In this document: positions 7,482 through 14,508 of the stretch, in pieces
Numbering within the stretch: the first letter of the stretch is position 1
Layout of the letters: each line of letters begins with the position of its first letter
From: an uncultured Clostridia bacterium
GTDB lineage: Bacteria; Bacillota; Clostridia; Christensenellales; Borkfalkiaceae
Direction of reading: 5' to 3'
Assembly (NCBI GenBank): GCA_934272745.1
Contig: CAKQSI010000031.1
Span: 1-23,702, forward strand
DNA: 23,702 nucleotides
Made by a program: the position numbers and the translations under genes
Notes under the pieces: generated by a model
Told to the model about the DNA's origin: nothing
The model's input: the letters and a program-made list of their open reading frames with translations, nothing else
Databases searched by the model: none

Positions 7482-7528
7482 AAAATGCGCCGGGCGCGCG
7501 ACCTTTATCGGTACGCGCGCCCGGCGCA
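7482..7528 (-). terminator. Strong terminator after the nucleoside hydrolase gene
   Basis: A perfect 15-bp GC-rich stem (7486-7500 with 7514-7528) closes a 13-nt loop and is followed on the minus strand by TTTTCTTTTATCGG. Nine bases of the loop (TTTATCGGT on the plus strand, 7504-7512) are complementary to ACCGATAAA at 7471-7479 in the tail, so a loop-to-tail pseudoknot is possible. Confidence 0.85.
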
Positions 7529-7657
7529 AAATGCCGAAAATTTATTGCCGCAAGCAAGATGACGATTTATCGGCAACCGCATATTCGATTTGACAGCCCG
7601 TTTCCCGGCACGGCAGCCGGATTCCGCGCCCGGCTACTCTCTTTCGGGTTCCTTCAA

Positions 7658-8590
7658 TCAATTTTTCGGTTCGACTGTCAGTTTATCGATGAGATCCCGG
7701 AAAAGTTCGTTCCGCTTGACGTCCCAGATATAAGTGAAAGGGCGCCCTTCTTTGCCCCATTCGTACCGACCGTCGTAACCGGGAAGCAGCATGGGAATGC
7801 GGCGTTCCGCCAGAAAGCGGCAGTCCTCGTTCAGCAGCCAGCCGATCGCCGTCACGTCCCAGATCGGGTCGCTCCAGGGAAGATCGCCGTCCAGCGCCTT
7901 GCGGTAGGCAAAAGTGTTTTCCACCAGATAATCGCAAAGCGCGTTTTTGCCGCGGAGGTACGCGTTGAGTTCCGGACCGCTGATGCGGAAGGACGACACT
8001 ACCCCGCAACAGGGAAGTTGCACAAACGGCACGTCAGACCCCATCACCACGCGTGCCGCGGCAATGTCCTGCCCCAGATTGAATTCGTTCGTGTCGCACC
8101 AGTCGCGGGAATGTCCGCCCAGCCATACGACAACGATACGTTCTACGATCGTGGGATCGAGCAGAATAGCGGAAGCGACGTTGGTGATCGCGGCGATCGC
8201 GGCGACGTACAGCGGCTTTTCCCGCGAATATGCTTTGGAGCGGGCGACTAAATCTTCCGCCGCGGCGGAAATAACCGGCGTATGCTCGTCTTTTAAGTAG
8301 GTTTCCGACCCGCGGAAGGTGACGGAAGCGAGGTCTTCCCGACCGGTCAGGCGCAGCATGTGCAGAATTTCGCCGTAACTTTTTTCCATGCCGTCCTTAG
8401 GGGACGCAGAACGGAAATTGAAAAAAGGCGCGGCGTACAGCGCTTTGCAGTTCAGTTTGTCCGAAGAGCGCAGCAGATAGGCAATGGCAAACTGGTCGTC
8501 CACTTCGTTATAGGCGTCGGTGTCTAAAACGACGTCGATCTTCCCACCTTTTCGGGTCGGGGCAAGCGCCAGAAGTTCTTTTTCTTCCAT
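7658..8590 (-). CDS. Nucleoside hydrolase (inosine-uridine preferring family)
   Basis: A 310-residue enzyme predicted to cleave the N-glycosidic bond of nucleosides to base and ribose. The calcium-binding N-terminal motif is present as DTDAYNEVDDQFAIAYLL (23-40), a longer variant of the classic DTDPGxDD. Later come AAITNVASAI, the EFNLGQD segment and DPIWDVTAIGWLL, which carries the C-terminal calcium aspartate. The start at 8590 follows a GGAGGAATT ribosome binding site. The frame is open for a further 72 codons upstream, but those have no family resemblance. Base specificity cannot be read from sequence. Its nearness to a uracil permease and pyrR suggests pyrimidine salvage. It ends at a strong terminator, and I see no convincing promoter in 8591-8773, which holds only small GC-rich hairpins. 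Confidence 0.9.
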   Translation of the reverse strand: MEEKELLALAPTRKGGKIDVVLDTDAYNEVDDQFAIAYLLRSSDKLNCKALYAAPFFNFRSASPKDGMEKSYGEILHMLRLTGREDLASVTFRGSETYLKDEHTPVISAAAEDLVARSKAYSREKPLYVAAIAAITNVASAILLDPTIVERIVVVWLGGHSRDWCDTNEFNLGQDIAAARVVMGSDVPFVQLPCCGVVSSFRISGPELNAYLRGKNALCDYLVENTFAYRKALDGDLPWSDPIWDVTAIGWLLNEDCRFLAERRIPMLLPGYDGRYEWGKEGRPFTYIWDVKRNELFRDLIDKLTVEPKN

Positions 8591-8773
8591 AATTCCTCCG
8601 GAAAGTAAACGATTTTGGGGGCGCCGGGGAAACGCCGCTCCCCATGCGGGGCTTGTCTTTCTCCGCTGCCCTGTCAGAAACATAGCCAAGCCGGATTTTG
8701 CCCGGCGAAAGCGCGGCGCACGGAAACGGGGTTCGTCCTGTTTTTTTCGGCGCAAAGCGCAGAAGATGAAAAC

Positions 8774-8802
8774 GGCGGACGAAAGACACGCTTCCGCCCG
8801 CC
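8774..8802 (-). terminator. Terminator after the small membrane protein gene
   Basis: As minus-strand RNA, 8791-8802 pairs with 8774-8785 over 12 bp with two G-U wobbles around a 5-nt loop, followed by GTTTTCATCTTC. On the plus strand those wobbles would be A-C mismatches, which supports the minus orientation. It lies 17 nt past the stop at 8819. Confidence 0.7.
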
Positions 8803-8818
8803 GCATTTCTTTTTGATT

Positions 8819-9094
8819 TTAGAACAGATGGTTGCCGAACAGCGCCGCCACGATAAAGCAGACGAGGGCGATGAAGTAGCAGATCTTGACCCACTGCGCT
8901 TTGCCGCGCGTGAAGTAGTACGCGGGGATTGCCACCGCAATGAGAAGCGCCAGGTCTTTGACAAGACCCAGAACGCCCGCAATGCTGGGAACGATAGCGC
9001 TGACGACGAGAAGCGCGATCGCGAGAACCATCGCAACGTACGCGAGTGCGCCCGCAAGCGCCATGTTGGTACCTTTATTGGAATTGTTTGCCAT
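8819..9094 (-). CDS. Small three-helix membrane protein of unknown function
   Basis: A 91-residue protein with a short polar N terminus (MANNSNKGTN) and three predicted membrane segments: about residues 11-32, 36-58 and 70-88, with the basic loop TRGKAQWVK between the second and third. I do not recognise the family. It looks real: AAGGAGG lies 8 nt before the ATG, a near-consensus promoter stands at 9133-9161, and a terminator lies right after the stop, so it is a single-gene unit. It sits between a nucleoside hydrolase and a uracil permease, but its own promoter and terminator argue against assuming a shared role. Confidence 0.8.
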   Translation of the reverse strand: MANNSNKGTNMALAGALAYVAMVLAIALLVVSAIVPSIAGVLGLVKDLALLIAVAIPAYYFTRGKAQWVKICYFIALVCFIVAALFGNHLF

Positions 9095-9132
9095 AAGGAA
9101 TGCCTCCTTGTTTCGTTTCGATTTATGACGGA

Positions 9133-9161
9133 ATTATACCACGTTTGCCCCGCAACTTCAA
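9133..9161 (-). promoter_or_regulatory. SigA-type promoter of the small membrane protein gene
   Basis: TTGAAG (9156-9161), 17 nt and a perfect TATAAT (9133-9138) on the minus strand, with TGG just before the -10 box. The start of transcription would be near 9126, shortly before the AAGGAGG site. Confidence 0.7.
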
Positions 9162-9229
9162 GCGTTTTTCCACACAAAACCATGAAAAATACGCAATCGG
9201 ATTTGTAGGGCTTTTTCTCCGGGGGTTTT

Positions 9230-9296
9230 GCGGAAGTTGCAAAAAGTCCCGCCGCATTTTGATAACCGAGCGGAAGGTGCAAAAAGTCCCGCCGCA
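9230..9296. repeat. 27-bp direct repeat, period 40
   Basis: Copies at 9230-9256 and 9270-9296 differ at one base and share TGCAAAAAGTCCCGCCGCA. They lie in the 260-bp non-coding stretch between the small membrane protein promoter and the hairpin behind the uracil permease, where I see no other feature. Confidence 0.85.
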
Positions 9297-9428
9297 CTAT
9301 ACCGAAGAGAAAACGCGCCGGTACGCAGTCGGGCGAACGACGTCCTTCTGTCCGCAACTCCGTATATTCTGTATGCCGGGACCCTGCCGGATATTACGCC
9401 GGGGTTTCCTTTCCTCATTGTATAACCC

Positions 9429-9464
9429 GGCGCGGCGCACGGGGTCTTTACCGCGCGCCGCGCC
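9429..9464 (-). terminator. GC-rich hairpin downstream of uracil permease, possible terminator
   Basis: 9429-9442 and 9451-9464 form a 14-bp stem around an 8-nt loop. It is complete only as minus-strand RNA, where one G-U wobble replaces an A-C mismatch. It is followed by GGGTTATACAATG rather than a clear T-tract, so termination is uncertain. A smaller TTCCGAT/ATCGGAA hairpin lies at 9484-9499. Confidence 0.45.
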
Positions 9465-9518
9465 GCACAATCAGGATTTCATTTTCCGATCAATCGGAAT
9501 TCTTTTCCGACCGATTTT

Positions 9519-10961
9519 TTATTTGTTTTCGTCCGCGGAAGTGGTGTCCGCAGGCTTTTCTTCCTTCTTTTCCACCTGAACGGTACCGAACATGGTTTCT
9601 TCTTCTACGGCGTTGGGATCGGCGGGAACCGCTTCTTTCGTCACGATGGACTTGCCGGGTTTTAAGATCAGGTTGGTAAGGATACCGAGGATCAGACCGC
9701 AAGCGATGTTGGAAATGGTAACTTCGCCGAAGGTCAATCTCATTTTGCCGATGCCGGGGATCAGGATCGCGGCGACGACGAACAGGTTTTTGGAGTTGTC
9801 GAGATCGACGTGCTTGAACATACGCAGACCGGAAACCGAGATGAAGCCGTACAGCGCGATGCAGATACCGCCGACGATGCAGGACGGAATGGACTGCACG
9901 AATGCGATGAACGGATAGAAGAACGCCAGCACGATGCAAAGAATCGCAGTAGTAAAGATGGTCCAGACAGAAGCGTTGCCGGTGATCGCGACGCAGCCGA
10001 CCGATTCGCCGTAGGTGGTGTTGGGGCAGCCCCCGAAGAACGCGCCCACGATGGAGCCGACGCCGTCGCCGAGCAGGGTCTTATCCAGACCGGGATCTTT
10101 CAACAGATCTTTTTCGATGATGGAAGAAATGTTCTTGTGGTCGGCGACGTGTTCCGCAAAGGTAACGAGCGCAACCGGCGCGAACGCCACGAACAGGGAC
10201 AGAACGCCGGAACCGGTCAGGTTGGGATTTTCCTTAAACATACCGACGAAGGTCAGGTTGGGGACCCAGTTAGAGAAGTCCGCAACTTTTTTGAATACGG
10301 AGAAATCGATGAGCTGCAAATACGGGACGTCCGCCGCAATACCGATGACGGTGAAAACGGAAGCCAGCACGTAGCCGCCCAGAACGCCCAAAACGAACGG
10401 GAACATTTTCATCGTTTTGGTTCCCTTAACCGAAGCCAGAATGACGATGGCGAACGTAACCAGACCGACAAGAACGGCAAGCAGGTTGTAGCCCGCTTCG
10501 CCGCCGGCGATATTCATCAGGTTGTTCATGGCGCTGCCCGCAAGATCGAACCCGATGAGCGCAACCGTCGGTCCGATGATGACGGGAGGCATCAGTTTAT
10601 CGATCCAATCGCTGCCGACAAACTTGATAATGATTGCGATGACAACGTAAACCAGACCGGCGAAAAGCGCGCCGAGAACAATACCGAGATATCCGAACGC
10701 GACTGCCGTAACGAGCGGCGAGATGAACGCGAACGAGCTGCCCAGAAATACCGGGCTTTTGAATTTGGTGAAGAGCAGGTAGGTGATGGTACCGAAGCCC
10801 GCACCGATGAGTGCCGCCGCCTGACTCAGGTGCGCGCCGGTCGCGTCCGCAAGAACGGGGACGAGGACGGTCGCCGCGATGATGGCGAGCAGCTGTTGTA
10901 CCGCGAACAGCAGGTTTCTGCCGAAAGCGGGCTTTTCGTTTACGTCGTAAAGCAGTTTCAT
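9519..10961 (-). CDS. uraA: Uracil permease (NCS2 / UraA family)
   Basis: A 480-residue polytopic membrane protein that imports uracil with protons. It opens with the typical MKLLYDVNEKPAFGRNLLFAVQQ start. It has KLMPPVIIGPTVALIGFDLA, the conserved pair of short motifs TFAEHVADHKN (with the uracil-binding Glu in helix 8) and GGCPNTTYGESVG (helix 10), and then about four more helices. A hydrophilic tail of some 40 residues (ending EKPADTTSADENK) is longer than usual. AAGGAG precedes the ATG. It lies 47 nt behind pyrR with no second attenuator between, so both are controlled by the PyrR attenuator at 11701-11823. PyrP is the name used in Bacillus. Confidence 0.96.
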   Translation of the reverse strand: MKLLYDVNEKPAFGRNLLFAVQQLLAIIAATVLVPVLADATGAHLSQAAALIGAGFGTITYLLFTKFKSPVFLGSSFAFISPLVTAVAFGYLGIVLGALFAGLVYVVIAIIIKFVGSDWIDKLMPPVIIGPTVALIGFDLAGSAMNNLMNIAGGEAGYNLLAVLVGLVTFAIVILASVKGTKTMKMFPFVLGVLGGYVLASVFTVIGIAADVPYLQLIDFSVFKKVADFSNWVPNLTFVGMFKENPNLTGSGVLSLFVAFAPVALVTFAEHVADHKNISSIIEKDLLKDPGLDKTLLGDGVGSIVGAFFGGCPNTTYGESVGCVAITGNASVWTIFTTAILCIVLAFFYPFIAFVQSIPSCIVGGICIALYGFISVSGLRMFKHVDLDNSKNLFVVAAILIPGIGKMRLTFGEVTISNIACGLILGILTNLILKPGKSIVTKEAVPADPNAVEEETMFGTVQVEKKEEKPADTTSADENK

Positions 10962-11008
10962 TATTTTTTCTCCTTATGAGATTTTTACCTTTGTTGAATT
11001 CGGAAAAC

Positions 11009-11545
11009 TCAGCGTTTTTCTAAAACCACGCTCTCTTCCCCGTCGGTTTCCGTAAACCGGACGGCGACAATCTCCGAAAGGGAGGTGGGGACGTTCTTCC
11101 CCACGTAGTCGGCACGAATGGGCAGTTCCCGATGTCCGCGGTCGATTAAAGCGGCAAGCTGCACGCTTTGGGGGCGACCCAGTTTCATCAACGCGTCGAT
11201 GGCGGCGCGCGCCGTTCTGCCCGTAAAAATCACGTCGTCCAGCAGCACGACGTCTTTGCCCGTAACCGGGAAAGGCACGTCGGTCGCAACCACCTGCGGC
11301 ACTTCGCCGATGGTGCTTAAGTCGTCGCGATACAGCGTAATATCTAAGACTCCGACGGGAACCGAAACCCCTTCGATACGTTCGATCGCGCTTTTGACGC
11401 GGTTTGCCATAGGAACGCCGCGGGTGTGAATACCGATCAAAGCGACGTTTTCCGCGCCGCAATTATGCTCGATAATCTCGTGCGAAATCCGCGTAATCGC
11501 GCGGGCGACCGCTGCGGAATCCATCAGCTCGGCTTTGACTTCCAT
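11009..11545 (-). CDS. pyrR: Bifunctional pyr operon regulator / uracil phosphoribosyltransferase PyrR
   Basis: A 178-residue protein of the PRTase fold that binds pyr mRNA leaders when UMP is high and promotes termination; it also makes UMP from uracil and PRPP. The PRPP loop LLDDVIFTGRT (101-111) is intact, as are the N-terminal IGIHTRGVPMA segment and LIDRGHRELPIRADYVGKN. Length is normal. AAAGGAG lies 7 nt before the ATG. It is the first gene after the attenuated leader, so it regulates itself together with the uracil permease. None of the pyrimidine biosynthesis genes are in the window. Confidence 0.98.
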   Translation of the reverse strand: MEVKAELMDSAAVARAITRISHEIIEHNCGAENVALIGIHTRGVPMANRVKSAIERIEGVSVPVGVLDITLYRDDLSTIGEVPQVVATDVPFPVTGKDVVLLDDVIFTGRTARAAIDALMKLGRPQSVQLAALIDRGHRELPIRADYVGKNVPTSLSEIVAVRFTETDGEESVVLEKR

Positions 11546-11700
11546 CGCTTTTCTCCTTTGATTTTCTTTTCTTTGATATCTCTTTTAGCAGAACGCCCCT
11601 TGCCGCCTTTATCTGCAACGCCGAACCGTGGTCTTGCCCTGACGGCTTTTCGGTCTTTTCCGCCTGCGGTTTTATCTTATCGGCGGCGGAACAAAGCATG

Positions 11701-11734
11701 AAAAAAGGGACTTTGCGAGAAGCCGCAAAATCCC
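11701..11734 (-). terminator. PyrR-dependent attenuator terminator
   Basis: As minus-strand RNA, GGGATTTTGCG (11724-11734) pairs with CGCAAAGTCCC (11707-11717) over 11 bp with one wobble, closing a 6-nt loop and followed by six T. It lies between promoter and pyrR, about 155 nt before the start codon, which is where an attenuator is expected. Confidence 0.85.
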
Positions 11735-11809
11735 CGAACATCCGTATGAAGCCCGCACCTGTCCTGTTTTTCGTAAAAACGCGCGGTCTATGCGATTGGT
11801 CGTCTTGTC

Positions 11810-11823
11810 GGCATCTCTGTACC
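11810..11823 (-). promoter_or_regulatory. PyrR-binding hairpin in the pyrR leader
   Basis: The minus-strand RNA GGUACAGAGAUGCC has the PyrR binding-loop form: a CAGAGA hexaloop on a short stem, close to the consensus ARUCCNGNGAGGYU. The usual closing C-G pair is replaced by A-U, a compensated change that keeps the stem. It lies some 75 nt upstream of the attenuator terminator. PyrR-UMP binding here would block the antiterminator. Confidence 0.75.
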
Positions 11824-11841
11824 AAATTAAAGATCGCAAAG

Positions 11842-11870
11842 ATTATAGCAAACCGAACCGCGTTTGTAAA
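11842..11870 (-). promoter_or_regulatory. SigA-type promoter of pyrR-uraA
   Basis: TTTACA (11865-11870), 17 nt and a perfect TATAAT (11842-11847) on the minus strand. The leader from here to pyrR is about 290 nt and contains the PyrR hairpin and attenuator. Confidence 0.8.
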
Positions 11871-12043
11871 GCGTTTGAAGAAAATTTTTTCACATTTTTT
11901 TCATATTATCGGATTGGCGGATAATTTCCCCGGCGGCAGCCCTGCCGCAAGCGCCGGCACCCCCCGCCTAAGGCATCATCTATCCCCCCGTTTTCCCACA
12001 GACGCCCCGGAGTGTACGACAGGATCTGCGAATGTTTTTCTCT

Positions 12044-12119
12044 GCCCGGTTTTCGCCCGCTATCCGGCAGAGAGCAGTGCCGCCCGGTTTTCGCCCGCTA
12101 TCCGGCAGAGAGCAGTGCC
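12044..12119. repeat. Two exact 38-bp tandem repeats
   Basis: Units 12044-12081 and 12082-12119 are identical (each begins GCCCGGTTTTCGCCCGC). In the first, TCTCTGCC just before the unit can pair with GGCAGAGA inside it. A partial third unit runs into the hairpin at 12112-12153. The surrounding 420-bp stretch (11885-12306) between the pyrR promoter and the alcohol dehydrogenase stop has no supported gene. Confidence 0.9.
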
Positions 12120-12153
12120 GCCCGCTTGCCAGCCGGCAACCGGGCGGCACTGC
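12112..12153. repeat. Long hairpin capping the 38-bp repeats
   Basis: GCAGTGCCGCCCG (12112-12124) pairs perfectly with CGGGCGGCACTGC (12141-12153). Inside, after a C-C mismatch, TTGCC pairs with GGCAA. Neither side has a clear T-tract (TTCTATTTCC on the plus side), so a terminator role is doubtful. The left arm is part of the tandem repeat. Confidence 0.8.
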
Positions 12154-12306
12154 TTCTATTTCCATATTATATAGTCGTCAATCTGCGTTTATTCGGGAAT
12201 TCCTTCATAATCGAAAACCGCTTTAATCGTCGGTATTCTTTTTTCCGGCGCAAGAGCGCGCCTTTGAAAAATTCCACACCGATCGCACCGCTTGACCTGA
12301 AATCGT

Positions 12307-13404
12307 TTACCCCTTGACGAGCAGGGTCTTGACGTTGCCGCCGCTTTTTGCGTCCGCAAAGGCCTCGTTTACCTTGGAAACGGGATAGCGCGTGCCGAGC
12401 TTGACGATCTGCGCATGCAACTCCTTATGCGCGCACAAAAAGTCCAGATATTTTTTCACGTCCGACATCGAATACTGCGACGAACCGATGATATGCAGCG
12501 CCTTGAAAGTGATCATCTGCGGCTGAATCTCCACCCCGCCGCTGTTGCTGTACTGCCCGGGGACGAGATACACCCCGCGGTTGCGCAGAATTTCCATTCC
12601 CTGCGGGACGGCAGCCGGCGCGCCGGATGCTTCGAAGCAGAGATCCACGCCCAGTCCTCCGTTTTCGCTTTGCAGGCGTCCGGTGACCGCTTCCGTGCCT
12701 GATTTGGTCAGATTGAGTACTTCGTCCGCGCCTAATTTTAAGGCAAGTTCTTCCCGCTCGCCGTTGTTGCCGGCGGTAATGGCGTAAACCTTTTCCACGC
12801 CCGCCGCCTTAAGGTACATCACGGCAAAACAGCCGACAGGACCCAGCCCCTGCACGACGGCAACTTTCTTTTCCTTAAGATTGACGCCGGCTTTTTCTGC
12901 CAGGCAGAACGCGTGTATCGCCGTCGGTCCCGGGCAGGCAAAGGTCGCCACCATGGCGGGGTCGAGTTCCTCCGGAATTTTAACGAGGTTTTTCAGCGGC
13001 GTGTAATTGACTTCCGCAAAGCCGCCGTAAAGGTAAGGCGCCACATCGATGGAGCCGCCGTTTGTAACCTGCATATTAACGCAGTTGGCGTCGTCGCCCG
13101 TGGTGCAGAGCAGGCATTTTCCGCAGGGGACCGCAATATCCGCGATGACGTTATCTCCCTTTTTCAGTCCGTAGAACGCGCCCTCGATCTCGTTCAGGTC
13201 GGTCAGTTTGCCGACGAATTCGTGTCCTAAAACGGTGGGCGGCACCGCGGTCAGTCTGCCGTTGTAAAAGTGCAGATCGGTGCCGCAGACGCCGCTCGCG
13301 ATCAGTTCGGACTGTCCGTACCCCTTGGGCGGTTTGGTCACCTCGAATTCCCGCACTTCAAACGGGGTGTTTACCCCCATAAATACCGCTGCTTTTGCTT
13401 TCAT
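12307..13404 (-). CDS. Zinc-dependent alcohol dehydrogenase (MDR superfamily)
   Basis: A 365-residue medium-chain dehydrogenase. The catalytic zinc site shows Cys40 (GVCGTD) and His61-Glu62 (GHEF), with Cys157 a likely third ligand. The structural zinc lobe is complete: Cys94, Cys97, Cys100 and Cys108. The Rossmann turn is GLGPVG (186-191). The end of the next strand reads AITAGNNGERE and lacks the acidic residue that usually selects NAD, so NADP use is possible. GGAGG lies upstream of the ATG. It is 190 nt downstream of the activase on the same strand, without a clear terminator or strong promoter between. It probably belongs to the glycyl radical pathway, reducing an aldehyde or ketone product or oxidising the feeding alcohol. 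The exact substrate is unknown. Confidence 0.9.
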   Translation of the reverse strand: MKAKAAVFMGVNTPFEVREFEVTKPPKGYGQSELIASGVCGTDLHFYNGRLTAVPPTVLGHEFVGKLTDLNEIEGAFYGLKKGDNVIADIAVPCGKCLLCTTGDDANCVNMQVTNGGSIDVAPYLYGGFAEVNYTPLKNLVKIPEELDPAMVATFACPGPTAIHAFCLAEKAGVNLKEKKVAVVQGLGPVGCFAVMYLKAAGVEKVYAITAGNNGEREELALKLGADEVLNLTKSGTEAVTGRLQSENGGLGVDLCFEASGAPAAVPQGMEILRNRGVYLVPGQYSNSGGVEIQPQMITFKALHIIGSSQYSMSDVKKYLDFLCAHKELHAQIVKLGTRYPVSKVNEAFADAKSGGNVKTLLVKG

Positions 13405-13594
13405 ACTTCTATTTCCTCCAAAAATTTTATTTTTAATATTATGCCGATCGGGATTTCCCCTTTTATCGTGTCATTTTCGCCGCGCGGTACGCAAAACCGA
13501 CATACGTTATGCGTTTTTCAGCACACAAAGCGTACAACCGCCCTGTCTGAAATTGACTTTTCCGCTGTAACGAAAGCACTTGGTTTTCCACTTT

Positions 13595-14380
13595 TCAGCC
13601 GCGCGTTCTGACCGTAAACCCCTCGTTCCGGAAAAAATCCGCGATTTTTTCCAGCGTGGAAGCGGGAACCTTTCGCCGCCCGGTAAGGAGATATTTCCGC
13701 CCCAGCGCGGCGTATTTGGAAACGCCGTAGTCGTGATAAGGCAAAAGGTCGATCTCCTTTATCCCGGCAGATTTTGCGATTTTCGCAATGCCCGCCGTCT
13801 GTTTTTTGTCGGTATTGACGCCGTATATAAGCGGCACGCGCAAGGCGACGTTTGCCCCCGCGGCAGAGATCTTACGGAGGTTTTCTGCTATGAGCATAAA
13901 GTCGCCGTCCGTATACTTTTTCAAAACGTCTTTCGTCCCCGCTTTCAGGTCGTAATAAAACAAATCGGTAAAAGGCAAAACCGCCGCAAAGTTTTGATAT
14001 GGAACGCATCCCGCCGTATCCACGAGCGTGGAAATTCCTTCGTCTTTCAGCGCGGAAAGCAGCGCCGCGGCGCCTTCCGCCTGCAGAAGCGGTTCCCCGC
14101 CCGAAAGGGTAACGCCGCCGCCCGACTCCTTATAAAAATCGCGGTCTTTTAAAAGCAAGGCAATCAATTGTTCCACGGAAACCGTTTCGCCACACACCTC
14201 GTCTTTGCCGGCGGAAAAATGCAGCGTTTCGGTTTTCCCGCTTTGCGTTTCGGGATTATGACACCACAGACAACGCAGATTACACCCGGATAAAAAAACC
14301 GTCGTACGAATCCCCGGTCCGTCCGCGGTGGAAAACCGCTGCACCCGGGAAACGCGCAAATTTTGCGATACGTCCGGCAT
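13595..14380 (-). CDS. Glycyl radical enzyme activating enzyme (radical SAM, short PFL-AE-like form)
   Basis: A 261-residue radical SAM protein predicted to abstract hydrogen from the glycine of the upstream enzyme. It starts with the family pattern RFSTADGPGIRTTVFLSGC. The cluster motif is CNLRCLWC (Cys33, Cys37, Cys40), followed by HNPE, GGGVTLSGGEPLLQ (87-100), YYDLKAG and the RVPLIYGVN segment. Between HNPE and GGGVTLSGG there are only about 43 residues with one cysteine (Cys63), so the accessory domain with two extra iron-sulfur clusters, usual in activases of dehydratases and lyases, is absent. AGGAGG precedes the ATG. It lies 112 nt behind the glycyl radical enzyme in the same direction. 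Context and family make the partner assignment firm. Confidence 0.94.
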   Translation of the reverse strand: MPDVSQNLRVSRVQRFSTADGPGIRTTVFLSGCNLRCLWCHNPETQSGKTETLHFSAGKDEVCGETVSVEQLIALLLKDRDFYKESGGGVTLSGGEPLLQAEGAAALLSALKDEGISTLVDTAGCVPYQNFAAVLPFTDLFYYDLKAGTKDVLKKYTDGDFMLIAENLRKISAAGANVALRVPLIYGVNTDKKQTAGIAKIAKSAGIKEIDLLPYHDYGVSKYAALGRKYLLTGRRKVPASTLEKIADFFRNEGFTVRTRG

Positions 14381-14427
14381 TTTTCGTCCTCCTGTGTGAT
14401 TTTCGTTTTACATTTGGAATGCAGTTT

Positions 14428-14508
14428 CCTCAGGCGTTTTTGCCGCCGCTGCAGTACGCGCGCCCGGCGGACGCTTTTACTGCCCGCACCCCTCAGGCGT
14501 TTTTGCCG
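14428..14508. repeat. 18-bp direct repeat duplicating the 3' end of the glycyl radical gene
   Basis: CCTCAGGCGTTTTTGCCG occurs at 14428-14445 and 14491-14508, 63 bp apart. The right copy contains the stop codon and last codons of the glycyl radical enzyme gene. The left copy lies in the gap before the activase. Between them, on the minus strand, GCAGTA/TACTGC (14451-14483) encloses a GCGTCC-GCC-GGGCGC hairpin, which may stabilise the upstream message. Confidence 0.8.

Noticed and set aside
7233..7529. Minus-strand frame of 98 codons before der
   Set aside because: Its start lies upstream of the der promoter and within a terminator stem; the rest translates the degenerate leader repeats.
8591..8806. 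N-terminal extension of the nucleoside hydrolase from an ATG at 8806
   Set aside because: It overlaps the terminator of the preceding gene and lacks family similarity; GGAGGAATT marks the ATG at 8590.
9158..9418. Minus-strand frame of 86 codons between the permease and small membrane protein genes
   Set aside because: It spans the 27-bp direct repeats, has no ribosome binding site and an Arg-rich composition typical of chance frames in GC-rich DNA.
9810..10979. Plus-strand frame of 389 codons opposite the uracil permease
   Set aside because: An antisense shadow of a confirmed gene; rich in Asp, Arg and Asn, with no domain.
11463..11825. Minus-strand frame of 120 codons overlapping pyrR
   Set aside because: It starts inside the PyrR-binding hairpin, runs through the attenuator and overlaps pyrR out of frame.
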